From the NCBI GenBank assembly GCA_016703895.1, contig JADJBE010000002.1:124001-188000 (forward strand): a stretch of DNA of 64,000 nucleotides, read 5' to 3'. Position numbers and translations under genes: made by a program. The notes under the pieces were generated by a model. The model had not been told where the DNA came from. It saw only the letters and a list, made by a program, of their open reading frames with translations, and searched no databases. Numbering within the stretch: position 1 is the first letter of the stretch; the number at the start of each line of letters is the position of its first letter. This document shows positions 54,565 through 64,000 of the stretch, piece by piece. This DNA is from Pseudomonadota bacterium (GTDB taxonomy: Bacteria > Pseudomonadota > Gammaproteobacteria > Steroidobacterales > Steroidobacteraceae).

Positions 54565-54897
54565 GTGACTGCTGAAGCTATCGATCGCATCAAACAACAC
54601 CTGGATTCAAGCCCAGTCGTTTTGTTCATGAAGGGTACGCCGGATTTCCCGCAATGCGGCTTTTCCGCACAGGCGGTGGCGGCGCTACGCCACTCGCGCG
54701 CCAATTTCCAGCATGTCAATATCTTTGAGGACCCTGAGTTGCGCGACGAGCTGAAGCGTTACTCGAACTGGCCTACCTATCCGCAGCTATACGTGAAGGG
54801 TGAGTTGGTTGGCGGTTGCGACATCCTGCTCGAGATGTACCAGAACGGCGAGCTGCAGGAACTGCTCGACTCCTCGGGAGCGACGACGCCGGCTTAG
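54565..54897 (+). CDS. grxD: monothiol glutaredoxin Grx4
   Basis: 110 residues with the CGFS active site in DFPQCGFSAQAVAAL and WPTYPQLYVKGELVGGCDIL. CGFS glutaredoxins bind [2Fe-2S] clusters with glutathione and pass them to target proteins. Starts at GTG 54565. Its end overlaps the convergent rnt gene by 4 bp. Confidence 0.95.
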   Translation: MTAEAIDRIKQHLDSSPVVLFMKGTPDFPQCGFSAQAVAALRHSRANFQHVNIFEDPELRDELKRYSNWPTYPQLYVKGELVGGCDILLEMYQNGELQELLDSSGATTPA

Positions 54898-55634
54898 TCG
54901 CCGCTGCTTGCAGCGTCAGGCGCGGCGCTCTCGCCCGTCTGCTTGCCGTTGCTCCAGCCGAGTTCGCGGGCACGTATTTCTGCCGCGCGATAGCTCGAAT
55001 CGAGCGTATTGCAAATATGACAGAAGAGGTCCGCGGTGCGTTCCGCATCGTACGCGGCCGAATGTGCTTCGTTGGTGTCGAAGTCGATGCCGGCGACCGC
55101 GGCAGCCTTGGCCAATACGGTTTGGCCCAATGCGGCGCCCGCCAGGGTTGCTGTATCAAAACAAGAGAACGGGTGAAACGGATTGCGCTTGATGCCCGCG
55201 CGCACCACGGCCGCGTTGAGAAAGCCGAGATCGAACGCGGCATTGTGACCCACTAACACCGCGCGTCTGCATGCCTGCAGTTTCATTTCGGTGCGTACTT
55301 CGCGGAACACCCGGCCGAGCGCGTCCTTCTCGAGGAGTGCCGGCCGCAGCGGATGAAACGGATCGATACCATTGACTGCGAGTGCCGCAGGCTCGATGTT
55401 GGCACCGTCGAATGGCCTGACATGGTAGCTATGGGTTGCCCCGCGTCGCAGGCGGCCGGTGTCTTGGTCCAGCTCGATCAGTACCGCCGCGATTTCCAGG
55501 AGCGCATCGGTGACGCTGGAAAACCCGCCGGTTTCGACATCCACCACGATTGGCAGAAAACCGCGAAACCGCCGTGCCATTGGCGGATCCTGAATCCCGT
55601 CTGCCGTACCCGGATTCAACTCGGGTTCACTCAT
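54894..55634 (-). CDS. rnt: ribonuclease T
   Basis: About 246 residues, DEDDh exonuclease that trims the 3' ends of tRNAs and other stable RNAs. Catalytic residues are in IVVDVETGGF, LVGHNAAFDLGFLN and EAHSAAYDAERTADLF. ATG 55634 overlaps the pyrC stop (ATGA), indicating coupling. Intact. Confidence 0.92.
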   Translation of the reverse strand: MSEPELNPGTADGIQDPPMARRFRGFLPIVVDVETGGFSSVTDALLEIAAVLIELDQDTGRLRRGATHSYHVRPFDGANIEPAALAVNGIDPFHPLRPALLEKDALGRVFREVRTEMKLQACRRAVLVGHNAAFDLGFLNAAVVRAGIKRNPFHPFSCFDTATLAGAALGQTVLAKAAAVAGIDFDTNEAHSAAYDAERTADLFCHICNTLDSSYRAAEIRARELGWSNGKQTGESAAPDAASSGD

Positions 55635-56665
55635 GACGGTGAAACTCGCCACTGGATTGATTCGTTGGCACGCATTGGGATGATCTTGCCGCTGCCATAT
55701 GCATAGCTTGGTGGTGGTGACCAGTTGTCCTTGATGAGCGTGAGCGTGTCCTGATTGCGCGGCAAACGATAGAAATCAGCACCGAAATGGGCGGCGAAGC
55801 CCTCCAGGCGATTGAGACGGCCCACTGTGTCAAAGGCTTCCGCATACAGCTCGATTCCTGCGTGGGCCGAAAACATACCGGCGCAACCGCAGCTCGTTTC
55901 TTTGGCTGTCTGGCTGTGCGGTGCGCTGTCGGTGCCGAGAAAGAAGCGCGGATTGCCGCTGGTCGCGGCGTCCAGCAAAGCCTCGCGGTCAGCCTCCGTT
56001 TTCAGGATCGGCAAGCAGTAGTAGTGCGGACGAATGCCACCCGCAAAAATGGCGTTGCGATTGTGTAACAGGTGCTGCGGCGTCAGCGTTGCCCCGACTC
56101 CCTGGCGTGCGCTGTGGACGTAACTGACCGCGGCAGCCGTTGTGATGTGCTCGAAAACGATACGCAGCTTGGGAAAACGTTGCACTGTCGGCTCGAGTAC
56201 TGCCTCGATGAAGCGGACTTCACGCTCAAAAATGTCGACGTCGCCAGTCAATTCACCGTGCACCTGCAGCACCATGCCGCGCTCGGCCATCCGTTCCAAC
56301 ACCGCATCAATGCGGCGTATATCGGTGACTCCGGCAGCGGAGTTTGTGGTTGCACCGGCCGGATATAGCTTGCAACCTGACACCTGACCACTCGCCATTG
56401 CCCGATCGATCTCGTCGGGATCCGTATTGTCCGTGAGATATAGTGTCATCAGCGGCTCGAAATGCAGACCTGCGGGCAGCGCCGCCAGGATGCGGTCTCG
56501 ATAAGCGAGCGCCGCTGCGGTGGTCGTGACTGGCGGCTTCAGATTCGGCATCACAATGGCGCGCGCAAAGCGTTGCGCCGTGAATGGCAGGACCGCTGCA
56601 AGCTCGGCGCCATCGCGCAAGTGCAAGTGCCAGTCATCAGGTCGAGTGATTGTCAGTGTATTCAA
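55631..56665 (-). CDS. pyrC: dihydroorotase (class II)
   Basis: 344 residues; closes carbamoyl-aspartate to dihydroorotate in pyrimidine synthesis. Zinc ligands are in RPDDWHLHLRDG, the carboxylated lysine in CKLYPAGATTNS, histidines in LQVHGELTG and VFEHITT, and the aspartate in LGTDSAPH. Intact, upstream of rnt. Confidence 0.95.
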   Translation of the reverse strand: MNTLTITRPDDWHLHLRDGAELAAVLPFTAQRFARAIVMPNLKPPVTTTAAALAYRDRILAALPAGLHFEPLMTLYLTDNTDPDEIDRAMASGQVSGCKLYPAGATTNSAAGVTDIRRIDAVLERMAERGMVLQVHGELTGDVDIFEREVRFIEAVLEPTVQRFPKLRIVFEHITTAAAVSYVHSARQGVGATLTPQHLLHNRNAIFAGGIRPHYYCLPILKTEADREALLDAATSGNPRFFLGTDSAPHSQTAKETSCGCAGMFSAHAGIELYAEAFDTVGRLNRLEGFAAHFGADFYRLPRNQDTLTLIKDNWSPPPSYAYGSGKIIPMRANESIQWRVSPS

Positions 56666-56800
56666 TGGGTTTGCTTGACCGTCAGCTACCGAAAACCGAT
56701 CATAGGCGGTTGGAATCCGAGCCGATTTGGGTTCATTTCTAGCGCCCGAGATCCTAGCATAGCGCGGCCGTCACACCGGCTGTTGGAGCCAGATTTCCTC

Positions 56801-59465
56801 ATGACTGACCTGCCAAAAATCGATGATATCGACCCTACCGAAACGCATGAATGGCTCGAAGCGATCGATTCCGTTCTCACGCACGCGGGACCCGAGCGGG
56901 CCCATTTCTTGTTGGAGCGGCTGATCGACCACACGCGCCGCTCCGGTGCGTATCTGCCGTTCAGCCCCAACACGGCCTACGTGAACACCATCTCGCCGGG
57001 CCAGGAGCGCGACTACCCAGGTCGGCGGGATCTCGAGCGGCGGGTCGAGGCGTATATCCGCTGGAATGCCATGGCTATGGTTGTGCAGGCCAACCGGCGT
57101 TCGTCGGAATACGGCGGCCATATCTCAACCTACGCGTCATCAGCGACGCTATATGAAGTCGGCTTCAATCATTTCTGGCGTGCGCCCACCGACAAGCACC
57201 CCGGTGACATGGTCTTCATGCAAGGGCACTCGTCGCCTGGCATCTATGCGCGTGCGTACCTCGAAGGGCGGCTCACCGAAGAACAGCTGCGACACTTCCG
57301 TCAGGAAGTGGGCGGTGATGGATTGTCGTCCTATCCGCATCCATGGTTGATGCCCGGGTTTTGGCAGTTCCCGACCGTCTCGATGGGTTTGGGGCCGATG
57401 ATGGCGATCTTCCAGGCGCGCTTCCAACGTTACATGGAACACCGTGGTTTTGTTAGTCCGTCGGACCGCAAGATCTGGGCATTCCTCGGCGACGGTGAGA
57501 TGGACGAGCCGGAATCGATGGGCGCCATCACGATGCCGGTGCGCGAGAAGCTCGACAACCTGGTGTTCGTAATCAATTGCAACCTGCAGCGGCTCGACGG
57601 GCCCGTGCGCGGCAATGGCAAGATCATTCAAGAACTGGAGGCGGCATTTCTCGGTGCAGGCTGGAACGTCATCAAGGTTCTCTGGGGTGGCCGCTGGGAC
57701 CCATTGTTAGCCAAGGACAAGGATGGGCTGCTGCGGCGAGTGATGGAGGAGTGCGTCGACGGCGAATACCAGAATTTCAAGGCGAAAGGCGGTGCGTACA
57801 CGCGCGAGAACTTCTTCGGCAAGTACCCGGACTTGAAGGCCATGGTCGCCAACATGTCGGACGAGGAGATCTGGCGCCTGAACCGCGGTGGTCATGATCC
57901 GCGCAAGGTATTCGCAGCCTACTGGGCCGCGGCGCATCACCAGGGTCAGCCAACCGTCATCCTGGCCAAGACGGTCAAGGGCTACGGTCTCGGCAAGTCC
58001 GCCGAAGGCATGATGATCTCGCACCAGCAGAAGAAGATCGATAGCGAGGGGCTGCAGCACTTTCGGGATCGTTTCAATATTCCGATCAGCGATGAGGAGA
58101 TCGAGCGGCTGCCGTTCAGCAAGCCGGCCGACGACAGTGAAGAGATGCAGTACATGCGCCAGCGACGACTCGAGCTCGGCGGTTATCTGCCCGTGCGCCG
58201 TGCGGATGCGCCGGCGCTGGTGGTTCCCGAGCTGGCGGCTTTTAGCGCTGTGCTCGAGGGCAGTGGTGACCGCGAAATATCAACCACCATGGCCTTCGTG
58301 CGCATTCTGACCACGCTGCTGAAGGATAAAACGATCGGCAAGAATATCGTGCCGATCGTGGCGGACGAGGCGCGTACCTTCGGCATGGAGGGTCTGTTTC
58401 GTCAGATCGGCATTTATTCCTCGGTAGGTCAGCTCTATACACCGCAAGACGCCGACCAGCTCATGTCGTATCGCGAAGACAAGAAAGGCCAGATGCTGCA
58501 GGAGGGCCTCAACGAAGCAGGTTCACTGTGCTCGTGGATCGCCGCCGGCACGGCCTACGCCAATCACGGCGTACACATGGTGCCGTTCTTCATCTTCTAT
58601 TCGATGTTCGGCTTTCAACGGGTCGGTGACTTTATCTGGGCAGCAGGCGATAGCCGCACGCGCGGCTTCTTGTTAGGAGCCACGGCCGGCCGTACCACGT
58701 TGGCGGGCGAGGGTTTGCAGCATCAGGATGGTCACAGTCAGGTGCTTGCCACGACGGTGCCGAACTGCGTCACCTACGACCCTACTTTTGCCTACGAGCT
58801 GGCGGTCATCATCCAGGATGGCATGCGTCGCATGTATGCCGACAACGAGTCGGTGTTCTATTACATCACGGTGATGAACGAGAATTACGTGCAGCCCGCC
58901 ATGCCCGCAGGGGTCGAGCAGGGCATCTTGAAGGGCATGTACAAGCTACAGTCGGGCGGGCGCAAGAAGCTCCGCGCAACGCTCATGGGCTCGGGCACCA
59001 TCTTGCGGGAATGCCAGGCGGCGGCGGAGATGTTAGCGGCGGACTTCGGCGTTTCGGCGGACGTCTATTCGGTGCCGAGTTTTGCTGAGCTGCGTCGTGA
59101 CGCCATCGACTGCGATCGCTGGAACATGCTGCATCCGGCCGACGAAGCCAGGCAACCCTATGTGCAGACGTTGCTCGCGGATGCGGACGGGCCGTTCATC
59201 GCAGCGACTGACTACATGCGCCTGGTGCCCGATCAAGTACGCCAGTGGGTGCCGGGCCGTTACGTGACCTTGGGAACCGACGGCTTTGGCCGCTCCGACG
59301 CGCGGGCCGCGTTGCGGCAGCATTTCGAGGTGGATCGGCGCTACATTGTGGTTGCGACCTTGCATGCGTTGGCCGCCGACGGTCTCCTCCCACCTGCCAA
59401 GGTGGAGGGCGGCAATCGTCAAGCTGGGGATCGACCCCGCCAAGCCCAATCCACTAACGGTCTGA
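56801..59465 (+). CDS. aceE: pyruvate dehydrogenase E1 component (homodimeric), 3' frame shift at 59407-59409
   Basis: About 888 residues, the thiamine-diphosphate E1 of the pyruvate dehydrogenase complex. It starts MTDLPKIDDIDPTETHEWLE; thiamine site LGDGEMDEPES with VINCNLQRLDGPVRGN. Near the end, one extra G in GGG 59407-59409 shifts the frame. Without it the tail reads IVKLGIDPAKPNPLTV and stops at 59465, the family ending, 7 bp before aceF. As written it ends at 59476 with an unrelated tail. Confidence 0.95.
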
Positions 59466-59472
59466 ATCTGAC

Positions 59473-60828
59473 ATGAGCAATGTGACTGAAATACAGGTCC
59501 CCGATATGGGGAGTTTCGAGTCGGTCGCGGTGATCGACGTGTTGGTCAAGCCCGGCGATGTGATCGAAGTCGATACGCCGTTACTAACACTCGAGACAGA
59601 CAAAGCGACCATGGACGTCCCCTCAACGGTCGCCGGGACCGTGCAGAAGGTGCACGTCGACAAGGGTGGTTCGGTCCGCGCGGGCGATTTAATTGTGACC
59701 GTGGCGGCCGACCAGTCGTCAGCCAAACCAGCGCCGACCGAGGCGCCGCAGCAGGCTACTACTGACTCTACTGGCGCGGCCAGTGCTGCTGACAAGCCAA
59801 CCGCAGAACCTGTCGCAAAACAGACCACGGCGGTTCCATTGGCCGCACCCAGCACCGCCAGCGGTACGGGTGTCGTGGCGACCAGCGGCGGCACACGGAT
59901 TGACGAGTTGGGGTTCGCGCGTGCACACGCGGGTCCGTCGGTGCGCAAGTCGGCGCGTGAATTGGGCGTGGATCTCGCGCGCGTCAAGGGCAGTGGTGAC
60001 AAGGGGCGTATCGTCCACGACGACCTGAAGGCGTTTGTAAAGGGCGTGCTGGCGGGTGGGGCGGCGGCCAGTACCGGGCCGTCGTTGCCCAAGGTTCCGA
60101 CGGTTGATTTCGCCGCATTTGGCAAGGTTGACGTCCAGCCGCTGTCGCGCGTGCAGAAAATCTCCGGTCCGCGGCTGCATGCTTCGTGGGTCAATCTGCC
60201 GCATGTCACGCAGTTCGACGAGGCGGATATCACCAGCCTGGAGAGCGCCCGCAAGAGCCTGAAGAAGAAGTCGGAGGCTGAGGGCATCAAACTCACGCCG
60301 CTGGCTTTCATTATGCGTGCCTGTGTCAAAGCGTTGCAGCACTTCCCGCTGATCAATGCGTCGCTCGATGCCAACGGCGAGAACCTGGTCGTCAAGAAGT
60401 ACATCCATCTGGGTTTCGCTGCTGATACGCCGGGCGGCTTGTTAGTCCCGGTGATCCGCGATGCCGATCGCAAGGACATTTACGAACTGGCGCGCGCACT
60501 GGGTGAGCTGTCAGAGAAGGCCCGCAATGGCAAACTGGTAGCGGCTGACATGCAGGGCGGGTCATTCACAGTGTCAAGTCTGGGCGGCATCGGCGGTACG
60601 GCGTTCACGCCGATCATTAACGCGCCTGAGATCGCGATCCTGGGTGTCGCGCGCGCTGCGCTCAAACCGATTTTTAATGAGCAGGGCGGCTTCGTGCCGC
60701 GCTTGATGCTGCCACTGTCGTTTTCCTACGATCATCGGGTTATCGATGGCGCTGCCGCCGTACGGTTCACGACGTATCTCGCCGAGAAGCTGGCCGACGT
60801 CGAGGGCCTGCTCGAGGCCGTGCCATGA
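59473..60828 (+). CDS. aceF: dihydrolipoyl acetyltransferase (E2 of PDH)
   Basis: 451 residues. One lipoyl domain (lysine in ETDKATMDVPS), an Ala/Pro/Thr-rich linker, an E3/E1-binding domain (VRKSARELGVDLARVKGSGD) and the catalytic domain with SFSYDHRVIDGAAA. E. coli has three lipoyl domains; one is usual in several other proteobacteria. It overlaps lpd by 4 bp (ATGA). Confidence 0.95.
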   Translation: MSNVTEIQVPDMGSFESVAVIDVLVKPGDVIEVDTPLLTLETDKATMDVPSTVAGTVQKVHVDKGGSVRAGDLIVTVAADQSSAKPAPTEAPQQATTDSTGAASAADKPTAEPVAKQTTAVPLAAPSTASGTGVVATSGGTRIDELGFARAHAGPSVRKSARELGVDLARVKGSGDKGRIVHDDLKAFVKGVLAGGAAASTGPSLPKVPTVDFAAFGKVDVQPLSRVQKISGPRLHASWVNLPHVTQFDEADITSLESARKSLKKKSEAEGIKLTPLAFIMRACVKALQHFPLINASLDANGENLVVKKYIHLGFAADTPGGLLVPVIRDADRKDIYELARALGELSEKARNGKLVAADMQGGSFTVSSLGGIGGTAFTPIINAPEIAILGVARAALKPIFNEQGGFVPRLMLPLSFSYDHRVIDGAAAVRFTTYLAEKLADVEGLLEAVP

Positions 60829-62636
60829 GTCGCGTCGATGTCGTTGTGCCGGATCTCGGCACCGCCGACGAAGTGTCGATCGTCGAAGTACTAGTGAAGC
60901 CGGGCGATGTGATCGAGCTGGAGACCCCGCTGCTCACGCTCGAGAGCGACAAAGCGACCATGGACGTGCCAGCGAGTGTCGCCGGTACCGTGGCCGAAGT
61001 GCTCGTGCAGGCCGGCGGGAAAGTGCGCTCGGGCAGCTTGATCATGCGGTTTGATGCTTCGTCGAGCGACCAGGCTGCCGCACCGAAAGAGGCATCGACT
61101 TCTGCGGTCGCGCCGGATGTTGCCGCTGCCCGCGCAACCCCCGCTGCTGCCACCGGCCCTGCTGCCGTTGCTGCAGCTGAGGCGGTGCAGCGCTCGCCAA
61201 CGTCCGTCATTGACGAGCCGCACGATCGCAAAGCGCAACTGCTGGTGTTAGGCGCTGGCCCCGGTGGTTATACCGCCGCATTTCGGGCGGCGGATCTTGG
61301 ATTATCGGTCGTGTTGGTCGAGCGCTGGCCGACCTTGGGAGGGGTTTGCCTGAATGTGGGTTGTATACCCTCGAAGGCCTTGTTACACGCGGCCAAAGTC
61401 ATTGATGAGGCTGCCGAGATGCGCTCGCATGGGATCGACTTCGGCACGCCGAAGATCGACATCGACAAGTTGCGTGACTGGAAAAGCAGCGTGGTGGACA
61501 AGCTCACCGCCGGCCTCAAGGGTTTGGCAAAGCAACGCAAAGTCGAGACGGTCCAGGGTGTCGGCCGGTTTGTCAGTCCGCACGTGCTGGAGATCGAGCA
61601 CGATGGCAAGCGCGAACGTATTGCGTTCGAGCAGTGCGTCATCGCCGCCGGGTCTGAGGCGATTCGACTACCGTTCTTGCCAGATGATCCACGTGTGATC
61701 GATTCCACTGGGGCGCTGGAGCTGCGGTCGCTACCGAATCGGATGTTAGTGCTTGGCGGTGGGATCATTGGTCTGGAGATGGGCTGTGTATACGCCGCTC
61801 TGGGTGTCAAGGTCTCGGTTGCGGAGTTGACGCCGCAGCTGATGCCGGGTTGCGATCCTGATCTGGTGAAGCCGCTCGAGAAGCGCCTGCGGGCGCGTTT
61901 CGAGAAGCTGTTGCTTAAGACCAAAGTCACCGCAGTGCAAGCGGCCAAGCAGGGGCTGACGGTTTCGTTTGCAGCGGCAGATGGCGGCGTGAGCGAGGAT
62001 ACGTTCGACGTCGTGCTCTGCGCGGTTGGGCGTGCGCCAAACGGCAAGGCAATCGATGCCGACAAAGCGGGCGTCAACGTCGACCAACGCGGTTTCATTC
62101 CAGTCGACAAGCAGATGCGCACCAACGTCGCGCATATCTTCGCGATCGGTGACGTCGTAGGGCAGCCGATGTTGGCGCACAAAGCCACGCATGAGGCCAA
62201 GGTGGCCGCCGAGGTGGCCGCGGGTCAGAAGCGCGCATTCGACGCGCGCGTGATCCCATCGGTGGCTTACACCGATCCGGAAATCGCCTGGGTAGGGCTC
62301 ACCGAGACGGAGGCGAAAGTCCAAGGCGTCGAGTATCAGAAGGCGGCATTCCCCTGGGCGGCCAGCGGACGGTCGTTAGCACAGGCTCGAGATGAGGGGT
62401 TCACCAAGCTGCTGTTTGACCCGCAGACGCATCGCGTGCTGGGTGGCGGCATTGTCGGTCCGAACGCTGGTGAACTCATCGCCGAGATCGCGCTGGCTAT
62501 CGAAATGGGCGCCGATGCGGCGGATATTGGCCTAACGATTCACCCACACCCGACCTTGTCAGAAACCATCGCGATGGCGGCCGAGGCGTTCGAAGGAACG
62601 TTGACGGATCTCTATATTCCCAAGCGCGGACGCTGA
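60825..62636 (+). CDS. lpd: dihydrolipoyl dehydrogenase (E3) with N-terminal lipoyl domain
   Basis: 603 residues. A lipoyl domain (ESDKATMDVPA) and Ala-rich linker precede the flavoprotein: FAD site LVLGAGPGGYTAAF, redox disulfide GGVCLNVGCIPSKALLH, NAD site LVLGGGIIGLEMG and active-site HPHPTLSE. E3 with its own lipoyl domain occurs in Neisseria and Xanthomonas-type complexes. Last gene of the aceE-aceF-lpd operon. Confidence 0.95.
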   Translation: MSRVDVVVPDLGTADEVSIVEVLVKPGDVIELETPLLTLESDKATMDVPASVAGTVAEVLVQAGGKVRSGSLIMRFDASSSDQAAAPKEASTSAVAPDVAAARATPAAATGPAAVAAAEAVQRSPTSVIDEPHDRKAQLLVLGAGPGGYTAAFRAADLGLSVVLVERWPTLGGVCLNVGCIPSKALLHAAKVIDEAAEMRSHGIDFGTPKIDIDKLRDWKSSVVDKLTAGLKGLAKQRKVETVQGVGRFVSPHVLEIEHDGKRERIAFEQCVIAAGSEAIRLPFLPDDPRVIDSTGALELRSLPNRMLVLGGGIIGLEMGCVYAALGVKVSVAELTPQLMPGCDPDLVKPLEKRLRARFEKLLLKTKVTAVQAAKQGLTVSFAAADGGVSEDTFDVVLCAVGRAPNGKAIDADKAGVNVDQRGFIPVDKQMRTNVAHIFAIGDVVGQPMLAHKATHEAKVAAEVAAGQKRAFDARVIPSVAYTDPEIAWVGLTETEAKVQGVEYQKAAFPWAASGRSLAQARDEGFTKLLFDPQTHRVLGGGIVGPNAGELIAEIALAIEMGADAADIGLTIHPHPTLSETIAMAAEAFEGTLTDLYIPKRGR

Positions 62637-62649
62637 GCCGCGCAGTGCG

Positions 62650-63198
62650 ATGACTGAGCTCGAAGTTCTGGATCTTGTCAGCAAACGCTTAGCGGGTCTC
62701 AAGCTCGATTTCATGCTGACCGGTTCGTTCGCAATGGCGTATTACGCAACGCCGAGAATGACGCGCGATCTGGATCTCGTGGTAGCTTTGACCGCCGCAG
62801 GCGCCGAAAGATTTGTGCATGCATTCGAAGCGGATTTTTATGTTGATCTCGACGCCGCTCTTGACGCCGTGCGTTCGACGCGGTTATTCAATCTCATGCA
62901 TCTCAAAAGTGGCGTTAAGGTTGATATTATCGTGCAAAAGGCTGGCGAGTACCGTCAGGTGGAATTTGCGCGGCGACAGCGTGTCGACTTCGGCGGTATC
63001 GCAACTTCGATTGTCAGTCGCGAGGATCTCATTTTGTCGAAGTTGGTTTGGGCTCGCGACGCCGGATCTGATCTGCAGCTGCGCGATGTTCGAGCATTGA
63101 TTGCGCCCGGCATGGACATCGCCTATTTGCATCGATGGGCGGAGTCGCTTGGCGAACTGGACAGTCTGTCGAAAGTACTGCGGGACACGTTGACGTGA
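62650..63198 (+). CDS. nucleotidyltransferase (AbiEii/DUF6036-like)
   Basis: 182 residues. The nucleotidyltransferase active site is visible: MLTGSFAMAYYATPRMTRDL, with the DLD pair and a third aspartate in GVKVDIIV. Proteins of this shape include the toxin halves of AbiE- and MNT-type systems, but many members have no proven role. It overlaps the next gene by 4 bp (GTGA). It starts 14 bp after lpd, which may be incidental. Confidence 0.72.
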   Translation: MTELEVLDLVSKRLAGLKLDFMLTGSFAMAYYATPRMTRDLDLVVALTAAGAERFVHAFEADFYVDLDAALDAVRSTRLFNLMHLKSGVKVDIIVQKAGEYRQVEFARRQRVDFGGIATSIVSREDLILSKLVWARDAGSDLQLRDVRALIAPGMDIAYLHRWAESLGELDSLSKVLRDTLT

Positions 63199-63431
63199 CG
63201 GATACAGATAGTCGTTTCGAACAAATAGTTGCGGCGCGACACGCGGCAATGACACCGGCCGAGCGCCTTGCGATCGCGTCGCAGATGTTTGAAGTGGCTC
63301 GCAAGATCGTCGCTTCGTCTCTGTCGTCTGATCTGACTCGTGCGCAGAAGCGCTTCGCGATTGCGCAAAGAATCTATGGCGATGCATTGCCGCGCGCCGC
63401 ACTCGAGCGGCACGCAAACTATCTCGACTGA
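63195..63431 (+). CDS. small helical partner of the nucleotidyltransferase
   Basis: 78 residues from GTG 63195: AARHAAMTPAERLAIASQMF, then RAQKRFAIAQRIYGDALPRA and ALERHANYLD. It looks all-helical. It is coupled to the nucleotidyltransferase by a GTGA overlap, so they probably act together. An R-5x-H stretch (RAALERH) near the end recalls HEPN toxins, but the protein is shorter than typical HEPN domains. No function is proven. Confidence 0.6.
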   Translation: MTDTDSRFEQIVAARHAAMTPAERLAIASQMFEVARKIVASSLSSDLTRAQKRFAIAQRIYGDALPRAALERHANYLD

Positions 63432-63619
63432 GGCGCGCCCAACTGAAGTGAGCAACTGACGCCCGCGAATAGGGAGTCGTTTGTACCCCCTTGCGGTGAC
63501 AGTCCACAACACGTTCAGCACGTTTGTGATTGTATCAACCGTCGGTTCGAATGAGCGCCTCATTGAATTTGAAGAGCCCGACAACGCTCACGCACAGTGC
63601 AAGCGGCGCTGAATGTATG
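63432..63619. other. intergenic stretch between convergent genes
   Basis: 188 bp without a recognisable gene. No clear terminator hairpin was found. Confidence 0.4.
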
Positions 63620-64000
63620 CTAGATGGAAGTACCTCGAGAAATCAGCCTGGTTACGTCATACAGTACGCGCGCCAGTGCAAGCCGCCCCGGCGCCGCGAG
63701 GTACCGTGGCCGCCAGACTGGGTTGAATTTGTCTTTGTAGTTGCGCAGGCCATCGAAGTTATAGAATTCCGCACCAAATCGATATACCAGCCGACCGAGT
63801 TTGTGCCAAGCGGGCGCCAGTCGATGTGCTTCGAGTCCGGACAGAGGCGCCATGCCAAGATTGAACCATTGGTAGCTGTTTTTGCTGCCCCACAGCATCA
63901 GTTCGACGAACAGAAAATCCATCGTGCCACGAGGTGCGGCGTTGCTATGACGCATCAGATCGATGGACAACTCGGTCTTTGAATCTGTGTCCCAGATATT
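63620..64000 (-). CDS. MprF-like phosphatidylglycerol lysyltransferase, 3' part only
   Basis: The C-terminal 126 residues of a gene that runs out of the window on the right. ELSIDLMRHSNAAPRGTMDF, FVELMLWGSKNSYQWFNLGM and APLSGLEAHRLAP followed by FNPVWRPRYLA match the DUF2156/LPG synthase domain of MprF, which adds lysine or another amino acid to phosphatidylglycerol. The N-terminal flippase part is not in view, so a synthase-only form cannot be excluded. Confidence 0.82.
   Translation of the reverse strand, partial: NIWDTDSKTELSIDLMRHSNAAPRGTMDFLFVELMLWGSKNSYQWFNLGMAPLSGLEAHRLAPAWHKLGRLVYRFGAEFYNFDGLRNYKDKFNPVWRPRYLAAPGRLALARVLYDVTRLISRGTSI

Noticed and set aside
15601..62700. GTTAG/CTAAC looks frequent in the core part (hand tally about 66 in 47 kb, against about 9 in the 14.7-kb island)
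   Set aside because: The core figure is close to what base composition alone predicts, and the tally was done by eye. The lower island density could reflect different ancestry but is too weak to claim a motif.
1..64000. CRISPR arrays or phage structural genes
   Set aside because: No regularly spaced direct repeats and no capsid, terminase or tail genes were seen anywhere in the window.

Overview
The window looks like the chromosome of a GC-rich gammaproteobacterium close to Xanthomonadales/Nevskiales (Steroidobacteraceae-like). The evidence is the gene order ispB / rplU-rpmA-obgE / rpsT / murJ-ribF-ileS-lspA-ispH followed by a minor-pilin operon, a pyruvate dehydrogenase operon whose E3 carries its own lipoyl domain, a DUF6491 lipoprotein, and a DUF374/GT2/LAB_N/ArnT-type envelope cluster. 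This assignment is inference; no 16S rRNA gene is present.

Region by region. 1-849: the start of a YbjQ-family gene and a CcdA/CcdB toxin-antitoxin pair. 850-15579: an integrative island of about 14.7 kb bounded by a 47-bp direct repeat of the 3' half of tRNA-Pro(CGG). The intact tRNA lies at the right end and a tyrosine integrase lies just inside the left repeat. Its cargo is a starvation, low-energy and hibernation set: ADP-glucose pyrophosphorylase, lactate permease, D-lactate dehydrogenase, a phospholipase-D-type cardiolipin synthase, three universal stress proteins, a P2-type cation ATPase, a membrane protein, a ribosome hibernation factor and a divergent NhaR-like regulator. Most of these genes run leftwards in one array.

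15612-27349 holds housekeeping genes (two small stress or lipoprotein genes, ispB, ribosomal proteins L21, L27 and S20, Obg, MurJ, RibF, IleS, LspA, IspH). 27373-35182 is a leftward type IV pilus minor-pilin operon (two FimT/GspH pseudopilins, PilV, PilW, PilX, an unidentified exported protein, PilY1, PilE). 35312-45149 has a Fur-family regulator, an MFS transporter, tRNA-Thr(CGT), an LpxL-like acyltransferase, a LysR regulator beside a deleted MAPEG gene, and a fatty-acyl-AMP ligase with carrier domain divergent from an envelope-glycolipid cluster. 45299-53578 has a PAS-GGDEF protein with a truncated EAL domain, then a nucleobase/nucleoside group (NCS1 permease, 2OG-Fe(II) oxygenase, ribokinase, nucleoside hydrolase) ending in nadC. 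54325-62636 has DUF1289, Grx4, RNase T, PyrC and the aceE-aceF-lpd operon. The right edge has a nucleotidyltransferase plus small partner and the 3' end of an mprF-like gene.

A caveat applies throughout. Fourteen single-frame breaks, several in genes essential in most bacteria (rplU, obgE, ispB, ispH), can be repaired by changing the length of one short homopolymer. I read them as sequencing or assembly errors and annotate those genes as whole. Two other lesions (the EAL domain and the MAPEG gene) are internal deletions and are not explained that way.
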